Part shown: positions 44,326 to 55,659 of the stretch, piece by piece
How positions within the stretch are numbered: position 1 is the stretch's first letter
Layout: each line of letters starts with the position of its first letter
Assembly (NCBI GenBank): GCA_010279815.1
Contig: QEOQ01000345.1
Span: forward strand, 264,930-328,929
Direction: 5' to 3'
DNA: 64,000 nucleotides
Source of the DNA: Brachionus plicatilis
Taxonomy: Eukaryota; Rotifera; Eurotatoria; Ploima; Brachionidae
Translations under genes and position numbers: made by a program
The notes under the pieces: generated by a model
What the model saw: only the letters and a program-made list of their open reading frames with translations
Database searches by the model: none
What the model was told of the DNA's origin: nothing

Positions 44326-45150
44326 TTAAGACTGAAAGAAAGAATAAAATTTAATAATAAAAAATTTTTTAATTAAAAAAAGGAAAAAAAAGTAATATTT
44401 TACATAATAGAAATAATTGCTTTTCAAATTATTATTTAATTATTACAAAAATAGGTAATTAGAATAAAATTAATACAATAAAAAATAGTTTTTGAAATTA
44501 ATGTAAAATTAATGTCGAATTTTCATAATTGAAATTTAATATTTAAATTTAGAATAATTTTTTACAATTCAAAAAATCAAAGTTAACAAAAATTAAAGAT
44601 AAAAAATTTTAAAAAATTTTTATGAAAAACTTAGAGATTTTATATATTCAATTTTAGGAATTTTTTTGTTCATAATAGGTATATTAAATTTTAAGAAAAA
44701 GTTTATAAGATCAGTTTCAGTTGATTTTCGAACAATGTCTTGTTTCAGGTCAGATTTAAATATAAAGAATGAAAAATCTTCTTCAACATGATTTATTTTA
44801 TTAAAGTGAATAGATACTTCTGAACATGAATTAAAATTACTTAGAGATTTTCTAATATCTTTTTTAAATTTCCTAATTGAATATAAATGATCTAATATTC
44901 TTATTTTAGCTTTTCTAGATGATTCACCTATATAAAATAATTTACATTTATTACATTTAATTATATAAACTATTCCAATCGATTCACAATTTGAGTCACT
45001 CAAGAATGGAATATAAAGTTTTTTATATTTCAAATAAAACTTTTTTTCGGTAAATTTACAGCTCAAACATCCAAGGATATCACACTTATCTGAGTAAAAT
45101 TTTCTAGTATTATTTAGTTTAAAATTTAATATAAATAAAGAACCTATATT
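44289..45150 (-). mobile_element. Penelope-like retroelement 3' fragment (GIY-YIG)
   Basis: The minus-strand frame is open from just after the GPCR stop (about 45150) to 44620. It encodes a zinc-finger-like CDILGCLSCKF, then a GIY-YIG endonuclease domain: GIVYIIKCNKCKLFYIGESS with the catalytic Arg in KAKIRILDHLYS. This order, Cys cluster then GIY-YIG, is that of the C-terminus of Penelope-like reverse transcriptases. The RT part is absent, so the copy is 5' truncated. The hammerhead-like motif lies about 300 bp downstream. Confidence 0.8.
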
Positions 45151-46190
45151 TTAACTAAATTTTCTTTTTTGACAACAAAATAATTTTTTTGATTTAAGCC
45201 GAAAATTTTTCCTATACAAATTATTAATTTTAAAAATGGCCAGAAAATTAAAAGCAATAAAGCTAAAATTAATTTCATTGCTTAAATTTAGAATAATTCT
45301 TCCAAAACGATTATTGAATAAGGGAACGAAAAAAAATCCAAAACAGATAACTTGGGGCAATGTACATAGCATAAACATAATTGAATAGATGATAATAAAT
45401 TTTGATATTTGTCGACGTTTTTTGGCAGTAACACTTTCGCATGATATATTTAAAGCCTTATCGGGTCTTAGACGAATTGTCATTGAAACATTACAAATAG
45501 CCATAATTGAAAAAGGTAAAAAACAGTAAACTATGAGATGAATTCTATCCCAAACTGGATAAAAACTGTACAAATTTGTATCATAGCAACTAATAACATC
45601 AAATTCGACAGTAGAATTGACAAGAGATCCATTAATTTTTTTGGTTTCATTCATTACTAAATGTTGGACAACTCCAGCAAAAAGTAAAATGTGAAAGTTT
45701 AATAAAAAAATTACCAAAACAATAATGCCTCCGAACATGTAAGTTTTTCTTGTGTTAAAGAATTGAGTGGTGGGGAAAAGACTTTGACAGCTTGGTCAAC
45801 GGACATGTAGGTTAAGAGCCATGAGATAGAATGCAAAGAAAAAAATTGTATAAATGTAAAAATTTTACATGTCGGTATAGAAAGTCTTTCAATGAAATTT
45901 TGTTCATCAATGCTGTATTGTATTATTAGACTTTTTTGATCCTTTGGTATAATGAGTAGAAAAACATCCAAATTCCATGTGTACATTGAAGGTACTTTTA
46001 AAATGAATACAAAAAATAAGATTATAAATGTAGAATTTTTTTTTAGATTTGAAGAGCGGCACACCACGGCTGAAAAACTGTTTGCCAGTGTTCCTATAAT
46101 GGTAATTACCAATGCATAAATTGAAATAACTTTTAGAATTATCTCCTCAATCTGACAAACGATAGAATCATTGCAGTCACTAAAAGGCAT
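45151..46190 (-). pseudogene. class A (peptide-type) GPCR with a one-base frameshift
   Basis: Two overlapping frames, 46190 to about 45775 and about 45776 to 45151, together form one seven-helix receptor of about 346 residues. The N-terminus is extracellular with Cys and no signal peptide. TM1 contains ALVITIIGTLANSFSAVV (the GxxxN of TM1). TM3 ends SWLLTYMSVDQAVKV, with a VDQ in place of DRY. TM4 is FGGIIVLVIFLLNFHILLF; TM6 is FIIIYSIMFMLCTLPQVI; TM7 lacks a canonical NPxxY. The tail is basic. The shift occurs at a run of four C on the coding strand (45772-45775), where five would restore the frame between KVFSP and FFNTRKTYM. It could be an assembly error or a real inactivating change. The class resembles FMRFamide-like neuropeptide receptors; the ligand is unknown. 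The stop is directly followed by the Penelope-like fragment. Confidence 0.72.
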
Positions 46191-47518
46191 TTTTGTTCAC
46201 CAAATCTTTTTTTTTCAATTGAATAAAAATTTAGCTGAAAAGGTAAGTGTTTTTAAATTCAATTTTTTAATTGACTATGATTTAAAATTAACTATTCTAG
46301 GTATAATTTAATACTCTTATCGGAAGTAAATCAGATGCAATCAATTTGAAGGAAATATATCGTCTGATTATTTTATAAATGTTTTTGATAATCATTTGTT
46401 AATAGTCCAGTCTTAACAAATAGCATACACTTGTAAAAACTGATCAATCTTAAAATAAACTATTTTAATTTAATAAGTGTTCATTTTATTTTAGATTTTC
46501 AATAAAACATGGTTATTTTTTTTGTGAAATTTAAATTAACTAACAAAAATCTAATTAACAAAAAAAACAATCTTTTTATATTTTTGAACTTATTAAATGA
46601 ATTTTAGAAATATTAAATTCTATTTATTTAATTGTATTTGAATGCCTGAAATTTAAAAATGATTTTTTGAAATGGATTAATAAAGATATCAAGATATAAG
46701 ATACACAAAATTATATAAGAAAAACTGAGTTTATTAGAAATCTATTTATTTTAGAAAAATTTAATTAAAATGTCAAAATATTTTAATTTCAAGATTAATC
46801 AACAGGCTAGTGCCCATGCCTCAAGAGACTGAAAAATTTAATTAAAATGTCAAAATATTTAAAAAAAGAAAAAAAAATCACAAGGAAAACAAATTGCATT
46901 AAATTATTCAGAGTTGTTAAAAAGTCCCAAAAAAAAGTCCAAGTCCAGAATTTTATTTTTTATTTTTGCTAGATCAGACTTTATATCAAAAAATTTATAT
47001 ACTCTTGGGTTGTCTAATGCAATAGATTTGCCATATATCAGAATTTTGTTCCAATTTTAGCATAAATTTCTTATTCAGTATTCCAAAATTTAAAGTCCGG
47101 ACTTGGACTTGACTTGAGACTTGTGACTTTTAAACATATCTGTAATTATTATAAATTAATTAATGCATTATAAATTTTTGAACTTGATTTTTATTTTTCA
47201 TTTGCCTTGCAAAAGTCCTGTAACAATTTTTACAATTTAGACACATGGGAAACATGATCTTCTAAATTTAAATTTTAAACTAAAATAAAGAAAAGAAATT
47301 TAAGAGAATGAGTCATTTTAATTCCAATTTTTAATACGATTTTTTTTAATTAGCTTTTAAAAAAATTAAATGAAACAAACAAAATCAAATAATCATTATT
47401 TATGACGTAAAAAAAATATTTACTTTAACAAATTTGAAAATTTTTTATTATTTGTGTTTAAGAAAAATTTTATCTGGATTAAAGTTTGATTTTATATATT
47501 TTATATATACAAGACATT
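46191..47518. other. spacer with a hAT-like element
   Basis: AT-rich apart from the element at 46909-47142. No gene seen. Confidence 0.5.
46909..47142. mobile_element. hAT-like non-autonomous element, copy 3
   Basis: Begins CAGAGTTGTTAAAAAGTCCC and ends as an inverted TTTTAAACATATCTG. It is closely similar over its length to copy 1 at 2877-3192 (shared TATACTCTTGG...AATAGATTTGCCATATATC block) but lacks parts of the arms. Flanks AAATTATT (46901-46908) and TAATTATT (47143-47150) match at 7 of 8 positions. Confidence 0.8.
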
Positions 47519-47974
47519 TTATTCCAAATTAATACAAGAAAGTCTGTGCAAAAAATTAAAAAAATTTTTCCGTTTTGATCTTTTCTTTTTTTTGAAAGCT
47601 TTCTCCAAAAGATGAAGTAAATCTTCGTATTTCTTATGCTCGTCGCACAGATTGTATCTAGACTGTTGTTCGCCATGAAATAAAGATACCTGATCATCTG
47701 AGTTGGAAGTGTTCAATTCATACGGTATTTTATCATGATACGTGGATGAATAATTGAACAATTCTGTTTTGGAAGCTTCATAATGGAAAAAGTCGGTGTT
47801 GGTACTTTTCTCGGCGAGTTTTTTTTCGCTGAATGAAAAATTTGAAGTAGCGCATGAGGGACCAAGCGAAGAGATTGCTGAAGATGATGAGTTTTCGTTT
47901 GATGAATTAATACGCTTCAAGGTTGATAAAAATTTTTCTTTGGTGTCTATTGAAAGAGAACCAATACTAGACAT
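47519..47974 (-). CDS. hypothetical protein, 151 residues
   Basis: An intronless frame from ATG at 47974, GC-richer than its flanks. The first 60 residues are Ser/Asn-rich and disordered (MSSIGSLSIDTKEKF...NSSNENSSSSAISS). The C-terminus has a short helix and a strongly basic run (LLEKAFKKKKRSKRKNF) that could be a nuclear localisation signal. An AATAAA signal overlaps the stop. I recognise no domain. Composition and signal placement suggest a real but fast-evolving gene. Confidence 0.5.
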   Translation of the reverse strand: MSSIGSLSIDTKEKFLSTLKRINSSNENSSSSAISSLGPSCATSNFSFSEKKLAEKSTNTDFFHYEASKTELFNYSSTYHDKIPYELNTSNSDDQVSLFHGEQQSRYNLCDEHKKYEDLLHLLEKAFKKKKRSKRKNFFNFLHRLSCINLE

Positions 47975-48450
47975 TTTGGTGAAATTTTTGAATCAAAATT
48001 TTTGATTTTTTTATTTATATTTGTATAAAAAAGCGCTTTTTTTAATCAAAAGCGGAAAAAATATGAAAAGTCATTAAAAAGAAGGAGTCTTTCGTAAAAT
48101 ATGATAAGTTTTTTTTAAATTATTTTTTAAAAGAGAGAAAAAAATTATCAAAGAATAAAAAGAAACTTTTTTTAGAACTTTATTTTTGAAAGATTAGGGA
48201 AAGAATAATCCTAAATAGATCCATTTAAGGCTTTAATAAAGCCTTCTAAAATTTTCAAAAGTTAAGTCTCATGTGACAGTATTTGGATTTAATTTAATTA
48301 AAATTTTAACTTATTGTCAAGAATAACTGTTTTTTTTTTATTTTTATTTTTAATCTGAAGGAGCTTTTGACATTCATAGACAGTTTTTAAAAATTATTTT
48401 GTCTGTTTGATTAAAATTTTTTATTCAACAATAACTTTTTTATTTAAAGA

Positions 48451-48501
48451 AAAAAATATGGAACGCTTCACGATTTTGCGTGTCATCCTTGCGCAGGGGC
48501 C

Positions 48502-48541
<40 letters not shown>

Positions 48542-48557
48542 ACCACCGAAGTGGTAC
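48451..48557 (-). ncRNA. U6 spliceosomal snRNA, copy 2
   Basis: The transcribed region is identical to copy 1 (40727-40833) but on the opposite strand, from GTACCACTTCGGTGGTAC to the T run. The ACAGAGA box, AGC triad and internal stem-loop are intact, so it should be functional. Confidence 0.97.
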
Positions 48558-48618
48558 AATTTTAATTCAAAAAAATCTTCTTTTATATTAAAACTTGAAA
48601 AGATATTATAATCAAGTT
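48558..48618 (-). promoter_or_regulatory. U6 promoter of copy 2
   Basis: Mirror of the copy 1 promoter: ATATAAAAG TATA box near -30 and the same CTTGATTATAATATC block near -60. Identity continues upstream to about 48670. Further matching segments, such as ATGACGGTAGATTTT near 48735, show that several hundred bases were duplicated. Confidence 0.7.
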
Positions 48619-50380
48619 TAATTCATTAACTTGTTTTTTTATTAAGAGACATCTTTCTTGCAAAATCTTTGTAAGAAAAATAAAAAATTTAAATAAAGTT
48701 AAATTAATTTGGATAATTCTTGACAAAAAATCTACCGTCATACATCTATTGTATAGAACAATGCAAGCAAAATACTAATTGAAAAACTTCGATAATTTTT
48801 TATAATTTAATTTTGAACAAAATCTAATTTTTGGAAAGTTTTTAGTGCATAAATTTATTTTGATACATAATAAAATTTCTAAATTTTTTAATTTCTCAAT
48901 TAAATAGCAAAGGCCTTTTATTTACCAAAGCATTTTTTTAAAAACCAGAAATATTTTCTTTTTGCTAAAAAATTTTGTGTTATGCCTGGTTCATTTAGTC
49001 TGTTTTGAGCAATGAAGACCAAATCTAGATGAAAGCGAAAGATCGATTTACAAAGCCGTCTCTAAAGAAAGTAGACTAAATAAAAGCGTTCGGGCATCGG
49101 ATTACAAACAAATTCATTTAAATAGTTTAAAATCTCTCAACTTTTTCTACTTTTCAACAAACTTCCAGATCAAATCATTTTCACCAATCTGCAAACTACG
49201 GCCCAATTTTTGTGCTATTTTTCTTTATTTCGCAAAATAAAAATTCTTTAAAACAAAATTTAAAAAAATTTTTAAAAATTGGAAGTCAATTGTAATTTCT
49301 TAGAATATTTGTTGAGTGAGCACCTTTTTTAATGAAAAATAAAAACTTTTAAGTACACAAAAAATCGATCAAAAGTAAATTAATTTTTCTTTTAATTGTA
49401 AGGAGATTTAAGAAAATGAATTAAAAAAAATTTAATATTTTTCCTCAAGAAAAGTCTTTATCAACAATGATTTACTTTACCAAAACTTATTTTTAAAAAC
49501 GTTTTAAGTAATGCAAGGAAAAAATTTGGAATATTTAAAAAAAGTTTCTTAATATAAGAAAATTGTTTAAATTGTATGAAATTACACAAATAGTCTAGAT
49601 ATTCTTTAAATAATTTTGAATACTAGCAATAAAATGAAAGAAGTGATCGAGGCTATTTAATACATCAAATTTAAAATTTTTTCTTTAAGTTCGTGTATTA
49701 AGCATTCTGTATTAGAAATAAAAATGGCTGTTTTTTTTTAATAGTTGTTTTCTTTTCTTTATAGATAGTTGATATATTTGTTCTATTGTACATGAAATTT
49801 AAAAGAATCCTTCGGCACCACCATAAAAACTATACTTTATCTTTTTAAAAAGCTAAATAACGCTGATGACATAAAATTAAAATAAAACTAATTCGAAGAA
49901 AATCTGTTCTGAAATTTAAAATTCTGCTCAAGTTATTTTAGAATAAATGAATTCCATTTTGTATTTTAATTTATTTAAAAAAAAAAAAAATTTAATTTAT
50001 TTTAAACGAATGATCAATTAAAATCCTTGGTTGAATTTGATAAAAAAAATTTTTCATAATAATTATTTACATGATTTTTGATTAGACCTACTATGTTTTT
50101 TCGTATTCAAATACCTTGAAATATACTACCAACTACCTAAGGCTCTTTTAAATAAATAAAGAATCTAATTTTAAAAATCAATCTTTAATGTATTAAATTT
50201 CTCATTAGTCAAGTTTCACATTAGTCAGTAACTCAAGTTTCACCAATTTTACTCAATTGGCAAAACTGTGACCATTTTTCTTTTAAGCAAAAATTAAATT
50301 ATGATAAAAAATTCCATTCACAAAAATCTTTCTCCAACGCTCCACTAAATTTGCATTCCAACCCACCTTTTTTTACACAA

Positions 50381-52591
50381 ATGAATAAAGAACTGATAGA
50401 ATTTTCTGATCAAATTCGAGATTTTGTCTCTGAGTGCGATCTGGTGACCAAATCTACCATCCACTCGATCAATTCACTGAACACAGACATTGAGCGTCAA
50501 GAAACTAGAATACATGATTTTCTGAATCGAATAAACAGCAAGAAGCAATTCAATGAGAACCTTGGAAGGGCTATACACGAGCTAGACTCCTTTTTGACTT
50601 TGTGCGACACAATAGAAAATGACAAACTAAACATAAGATCTGGACCCAAAGGAAGCGTAGCAGAATACATCAAAAAATTGGACTATCTCAAGTCAGTAGA
50701 CAAATATCCATGGTACAAAGAACTTAAACTTACACGGAACAAAAAAAACGAACCCAATATTCAAGTCTCATTTGCTAAACATGAAGAGCTTATTCGCAAA
50801 GGAGAAAACTTCATTTGCTTTGAATTTCAGAACATTCTTAAACACAACTGTAATCGTGAACAAATGAAGTATTTCATTGAGTTTTTGATGGAAAAGTTTG
50901 ATCTAAATAAACCAAATGAAACTTTTGTGCCAAACACCACAATTCGCAAATTGGAGCTCATTTGTTCCTGGTTCTTGCAGCGTGAATTAATGTACGAACT
51001 TTATGATGACAAAAATCAGCATTGTGACATAGACCAAAAGCTAAAATATGACTCGATTCGGTTCAAGTTTGTTACCGATTTGATTAGGTCCTACATAAAA
51101 GTAAGTTCTATCGGGCTGGTCAAGGAATCGGACGGCAAGTTTAGATTTAGTATTCATAAAATTATCCAAGGTATTTCTGAGCAGCCAGCTCGTCTAAGTG
51201 GAATAATTTTTCACGACGATTCTGACAAAAGAATATCCCGTTCCAGCCTCAATATTGAGAAATATAGCCCAAACACCAGCTCGTCAAGTCAACTTAACTT
51301 CAAACAAGAACACAAACCAGTTGAGCTGATAGAAATATTTTCGGAAAATTTGGACTTTTGTCTCAAAGTTTTAAGACACGAGACAATTTTAATCAATAAA
51401 ATCTTCATCAGATCTAGTGATTCATGCAACGACTTAATAAGCAAACTGACCGTGTTAGTCATGGAAGAGATAAAGAGAGAATGTGAGCTTTTTTTTAAAA
51501 ATTCACTTGATTTCACAAAATTTACAAACATATCAAACAATGTAGTTTATTCAATAATTGGTTTGAAAATGAAAATAAAAAATTTAATAGATTCGACCTC
51601 ATGTATTCAGACCACTGATCTGGCATCAGGTTCCAGCATTATTCAATTTTCTATTCGAATCAACGAAATAACCGCTCAAATACTGGAAACTTTTTTAAGT
51701 GTCATACAGACTGGCTACTTGAATACATTTGATGTTCCCAACAACGGAAGCCTGCATCCATACTGTGAACAAATTTGCCAGACATGGTCTTTCATTAGGC
51801 AAAATGAATCTGTTCTCACTGATTCAATTATTTTGGTGTGCAGTTCGACCAAGTCAAAAAAAAATGCACACGATGCATCGGACAGATGGTACTTGAGCAA
51901 ATATCATTCTTTTCTCATTGAAAAATTGGATCATTTTCTGATAGATTGTACCATTAAGTCCTGTGAGTCCAACAAATTGGATTTCATTACTCCCATAACG
52001 AGTGTTGATTTTTCAGTCTCGAACAGCTTTGTCAAACATTTGAAGAGCTTGAAGGCATTTGTTTTTTTGGTCAATAATTTGGCTTTTGTGTTCGACAAAA
52101 TATTCGAGCTGGAATTGATTGATGACCTAAAGGATATAAATTCGAAATTCGAGGATGTAATGAAGGAGAACATTGAGAACAACATTTTGAATTCAATACA
52201 GGTATTTAAGTATTTGAATGTAAAATGGTCCAAAATGATCAATGAGAGCGAATCATCCGATTCAAGTCATATATCAATCAGAGCCTTGGTCAAACGCACT
52301 TCAAATGATGATGGAAATAGGAAGAAAAAAGAATATTTGTTCTATCTTAGGGAAGCTTTTCTGCAAAGCATGTGCTTGGTGATTCCAAATGAAGATATAA
52401 ATCAGATTATTAAGGATAAAATGTTTGAATATGTCAGACCAATTTTAGACTGGATGGAGCTGCATAACGAGCTTGGAACATTTTTTAATGATTTAAATTT
52501 GAAAATTCAAAGCTCTAATGATATTATTCAAAATTTGTATAATAATGTTTTTCCTAGTGATTCAGCTCAGCAGTTGTCAAAATTATTATAA
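50381..52591 (+). CDS. EXOC7: exocyst complex component 7 (Exo70)
   Basis: A single-exon frame. The first ATG is at 50381 (MNKELIEFSDQIRDF); the frame is open 30 bp further upstream but only with a TTG. The product is 736 residues. The N-terminal helical region (LNTDIERQETRIHDFLNRIN), then LNIRSGPKGSVAEYIKKLDY, matches Exo70, where GP.G...EYI follows the coiled coil. The middle has the short RISRW-like patch (KLELICSWFLQRELMYEL). The C-terminal Exo70 helical bundle includes FVFLVNNLAFVFDKIFELEL and REAFLQSMCLVIPNEDI. Exo70 brings secretory vesicles to PI(4,5)P2 sites on the plasma membrane as part of the octameric exocyst. Overall similarity is low, so the call rests on motif order and length. 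Confidence 0.78.
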   Translation: MNKELIEFSDQIRDFVSECDLVTKSTIHSINSLNTDIERQETRIHDFLNRINSKKQFNENLGRAIHELDSFLTLCDTIENDKLNIRSGPKGSVAEYIKKLDYLKSVDKYPWYKELKLTRNKKNEPNIQVSFAKHEELIRKGENFICFEFQNILKHNCNREQMKYFIEFLMEKFDLNKPNETFVPNTTIRKLELICSWFLQRELMYELYDDKNQHCDIDQKLKYDSIRFKFVTDLIRSYIKVSSIGLVKESDGKFRFSIHKIIQGISEQPARLSGIIFHDDSDKRISRSSLNIEKYSPNTSSSSQLNFKQEHKPVELIEIFSENLDFCLKVLRHETILINKIFIRSSDSCNDLISKLTVLVMEEIKRECELFFKNSLDFTKFTNISNNVVYSIIGLKMKIKNLIDSTSCIQTTDLASGSSIIQFSIRINEITAQILETFLSVIQTGYLNTFDVPNNGSLHPYCEQICQTWSFIRQNESVLTDSIILVCSSTKSKKNAHDASDRWYLSKYHSFLIEKLDHFLIDCTIKSCESNKLDFITPITSVDFSVSNSFVKHLKSLKAFVFLVNNLAFVFDKIFELELIDDLKDINSKFEDVMKENIENNILNSIQVFKYLNVKWSKMINESESSDSSHISIRALVKRTSNDDGNRKKKEYLFYLREAFLQSMCLVIPNEDINQIIKDKMFEYVRPILDWMELHNELGTFFNDLNLKIQSSNDIIQNLYNNVFPSDSAQQLSKLL

Positions 52592-52712
52592 ATATTTTTT
52601 CTAATAAAAGACTTGCTACAAGGCAAATTAATAAAATCTATGGTAGATTTCTGTTTTAAATCTGGCATAAAGTTACACTTCCAAAACTAAAAATTCTATG
52701 ATAATTTTTGAT

Positions 52713-54032
52713 GGTTATTACTAAAACACGGACCCATACTTATCTCCCTCATTACGACTATGCCATTTATCCTCCACCATTTTTCTAGTACAAAATTTTA
52801 CCAGCTTTCACGCAAGATCAAATCTAAGCTCTATCACATTTGGTTCGTCCTTCATTTATGCTTGAAATCAAAAAAGATAGTTTTAATTAACTAAATTTAT
52901 TTTTTCAATTTTTCATTTACATCATTTATTTTTTAAGACTCTGTTTATTTAATTTTTTTCTTCATTTTTTAAATTTTTTTTCTTTTCTGCATGTCACTAA
53001 AATACTTCTTACATTTGATTTCACTTGAGATTTTTTACAAAATTGATTGCAAAAAAGATTGATAATTAATTTTTATTATTTTGTATTAAAAAACATAAAA
53101 ATATAGAGGTAGGATATTAATAAATATTCGGTTGATAAGAAAAATCGCTTAATGTTTTAGCTAATTTATTTAAAAACGATTTATTTTTTTCAACAAATAA
53201 AAATAATTACCGAAAACTCGGTACCACTCCTCTTTGAAAAATGTCAAAATTTGGGTTAATTCTATATAAACCCAAATAATACCTTCGAAGCCATGCTATA
53301 AAATTATTTAATTTTTTTTTAGAATAAACCTTGAAACCTGACTTTAAACTAAGAGTAAGCGCAAAAACTTGCTTTTATTCTTAGAATAATTTCGAATTTC
53401 TTCTGGAATAAACTTGTAAAATTGTGGAGTCAAATTAAAAATTAAAAATTAACTTTTATTTAAAATTTTGTCTTTATTTAGAGTAAAAGTTAAATGAAAA
53501 AATCGATTGACACCGAATTCTGATTTTTTGAAAATTATCTGATTGGAATAATTATCGGTTCATATTAACGAACCCATTTTTGATTAAAAATAAAACTTTT
53601 GCATTAGCATGATTTAATAATTTCTATTAAATTATTGTAAATTTAAAATTTTAAAATATAGAAAAATTTTTTATTGTTGAGATTTTATATTATTTTTTTG
53701 GTCTGGTTAGAATAGAATAAAACTTTTCTCTTCTGATTTATTGAAACACTTTAGATTTGAATAAAAAATATAAAAAAGAGACAAAAAAAAGTGTTTTTCT
53801 ATTTTATTTGCATTGATAATTACTTTTTTTTTTTTTTAATTATAGAAAAGAAGATTTGAATAAAGATTTTTTGATTTAAAATCAAAATGAAGGACGAACC
53901 AAATGTGCTAGAGCTTAGATTTTGGTCTTGCGTGAAAGGTGGGGGATAAATAACATAGTCTTAATGGGGGGGATAATAAGTATGGGTCCGTGTTTTATTT
54001 AAAAACTGGAGTTCCGTGTTTTAGTAATAACC
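52713..54032. mobile_element. 1.3-kb inverted-repeat DNA element with 8-bp target duplication
   Basis: Terminal repeats GGTTATTACTAAAACACGG extend inward for about 140 bp (through CACATTTGGTTCGTCCTTCA). A perfect 8-bp duplication TTTTTGAT lies at 52705-52712 and 54033-54040. The 1-kb interior is AT-rich with no transposase. The right arm contains an extra partial copy of the terminal ACACGGA motif. The GG terminus with an 8-bp duplication does not match the CAGAG family, so it is a separate non-autonomous lineage. Confidence 0.88.
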
Positions 54033-55574
54033 TTTTTGATTGCTAAAAAATATTAAAAGAGTTTGAACTTAATTTCACAATACTGGACCTTACTAGTATT
54101 TGCACCAATTTTGTTAATATAGAATAATAAAATAAAACTTTTCGAGTTAAAAATCAATTTTAAATTTAAATTAAGATAAATTTAAATTTGTTGATTTTTG
54201 TTGAAGAATTTTTCAGTGAAAAATGCTTCGTAGATGAACCATCACTTAATGGCTTCAATCATTTGTTGTTCCTTTTTTATTTTGAATAAGTTTCAAATTA
54301 AATTCATAAAAAATGTTATAGATTAGAAAAGTTCAAAATATTTTTGGGAGAGTTTTGTTAAAGCCAAATAATTAAATTATTTGAAGTTAAATATACAGAG
54401 CTATTATATTACATGATTGTTTGCAAATCTTATTCAATTTTGAGAAATATTTAAGTGCTATTTTAGAGTAAATTTTTTATTTAGCTATTCTATTATATTT
54501 ACTTTATAAATATTTTCTTTGGATTTAGTTTAAAATTAAAAGTTATTGCTTTTTGCCTCGATTAAACAACTAAAATTTTAAAATAATGTTATATTTATTC
54601 AACAATTTAATTATATTTGAAGAATGGCTAAAATCAAGCTTTAATTTCAAAAATAAATTTCAAATTTTAGCAATTAACTTTTTTGAATTTTTTGAATTGT
54701 TCAAACAAGCAAAATTATGATTTTTAAAAAAGTGTTCTGATTCTATCTTACCTTTTTTCAATATTTGACTGAAATTTAAAGCATTTTTCAACAAGCAATT
54801 TAATTTATTTACAAAATTTTATGTCTGTTACAAACCTATAACAAGACTTTAACAGAAACTGTAAAAATGAAAACTTCAGTTGATTAAACACTTAGTTTAT
54901 TATAAAATTATGATTGCGCAAGTTAAGCGAGATTTGAAGCTTCTTAAATCAAGAGCAAAAATAAATATTTTTTAATACAGTTTATAGAGTATTTTTTTCG
55001 AAATTGACCTTATTATCGAATAAATGATTTACTTAAAAAAATTTCTGAGTACTTAAAATTAAAAAAGAATAAATTATTAAGGTTTCAATCTGCCAAGAAA
55101 GAATTCTAATTTTTAACTGAAGCAAGATTAGCTGATTTAAAATTTATCAGTTTTTTTAAAATATTAAAATTTCCACTTTTGATTATTTAATTTAAAAGTG
55201 CTTTGAGAAAAACTTTTCTTTTGCTTTTTTTAACGGATAGTGGATCCAGTCCACCCGGATAGTCAATTGATGGACTTGATTCTTTTAAAAGAAATTTAAA
55301 TTTAATAGTTAATTTGATAAATTTAATATTTAGTATTATAGTTAAACTTTTATTTTATCTTAGTTTACGTTATGAATCGTAAATTTAGGTGATATCAAAA
55401 TATGTGAAAAGACAATTAAAGAATAAAGATAGCTAAATTTAGAATATCATTGAAAATGAAATTTTTAGAGTGTAAAAAAATAATTTTCATTTTATTTTTG
55501 GTAAAAAAAAAATATATTTCTCTAATTTATTCTGTGGAAAAACTACATTTGCAGTGCTTTAAAAAAAAAACATG

Positions 55575-55659
55575 AATCAGGAAGGTACACTGTAATTGAG
55601 AATGATCATAATGGATATAGAGACTTGACATCTGAGCCACAATTCGTGAGATATCAGTA
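55575..55659 (+). other. coding-like stretch, possible exon remnant
   Basis: An open stretch reads KHESGRYTVIENDHNGYRD then LTSEPQFVRYQ and a stop. Its composition is clearly protein-like against an AT-rich background. No start, splice partner or family was identified. It may be a last exon or a transposon remnant. Confidence 0.3.

Larger units (their letters stand above)
47975..50380. other. spacer between the small gene and Exo70, with U6 copy 2
   Basis: The U6 gene and its upstream duplicated region occupy 48451 to about 48850. The rest is AT-rich without coding signal. Confidence 0.5.
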
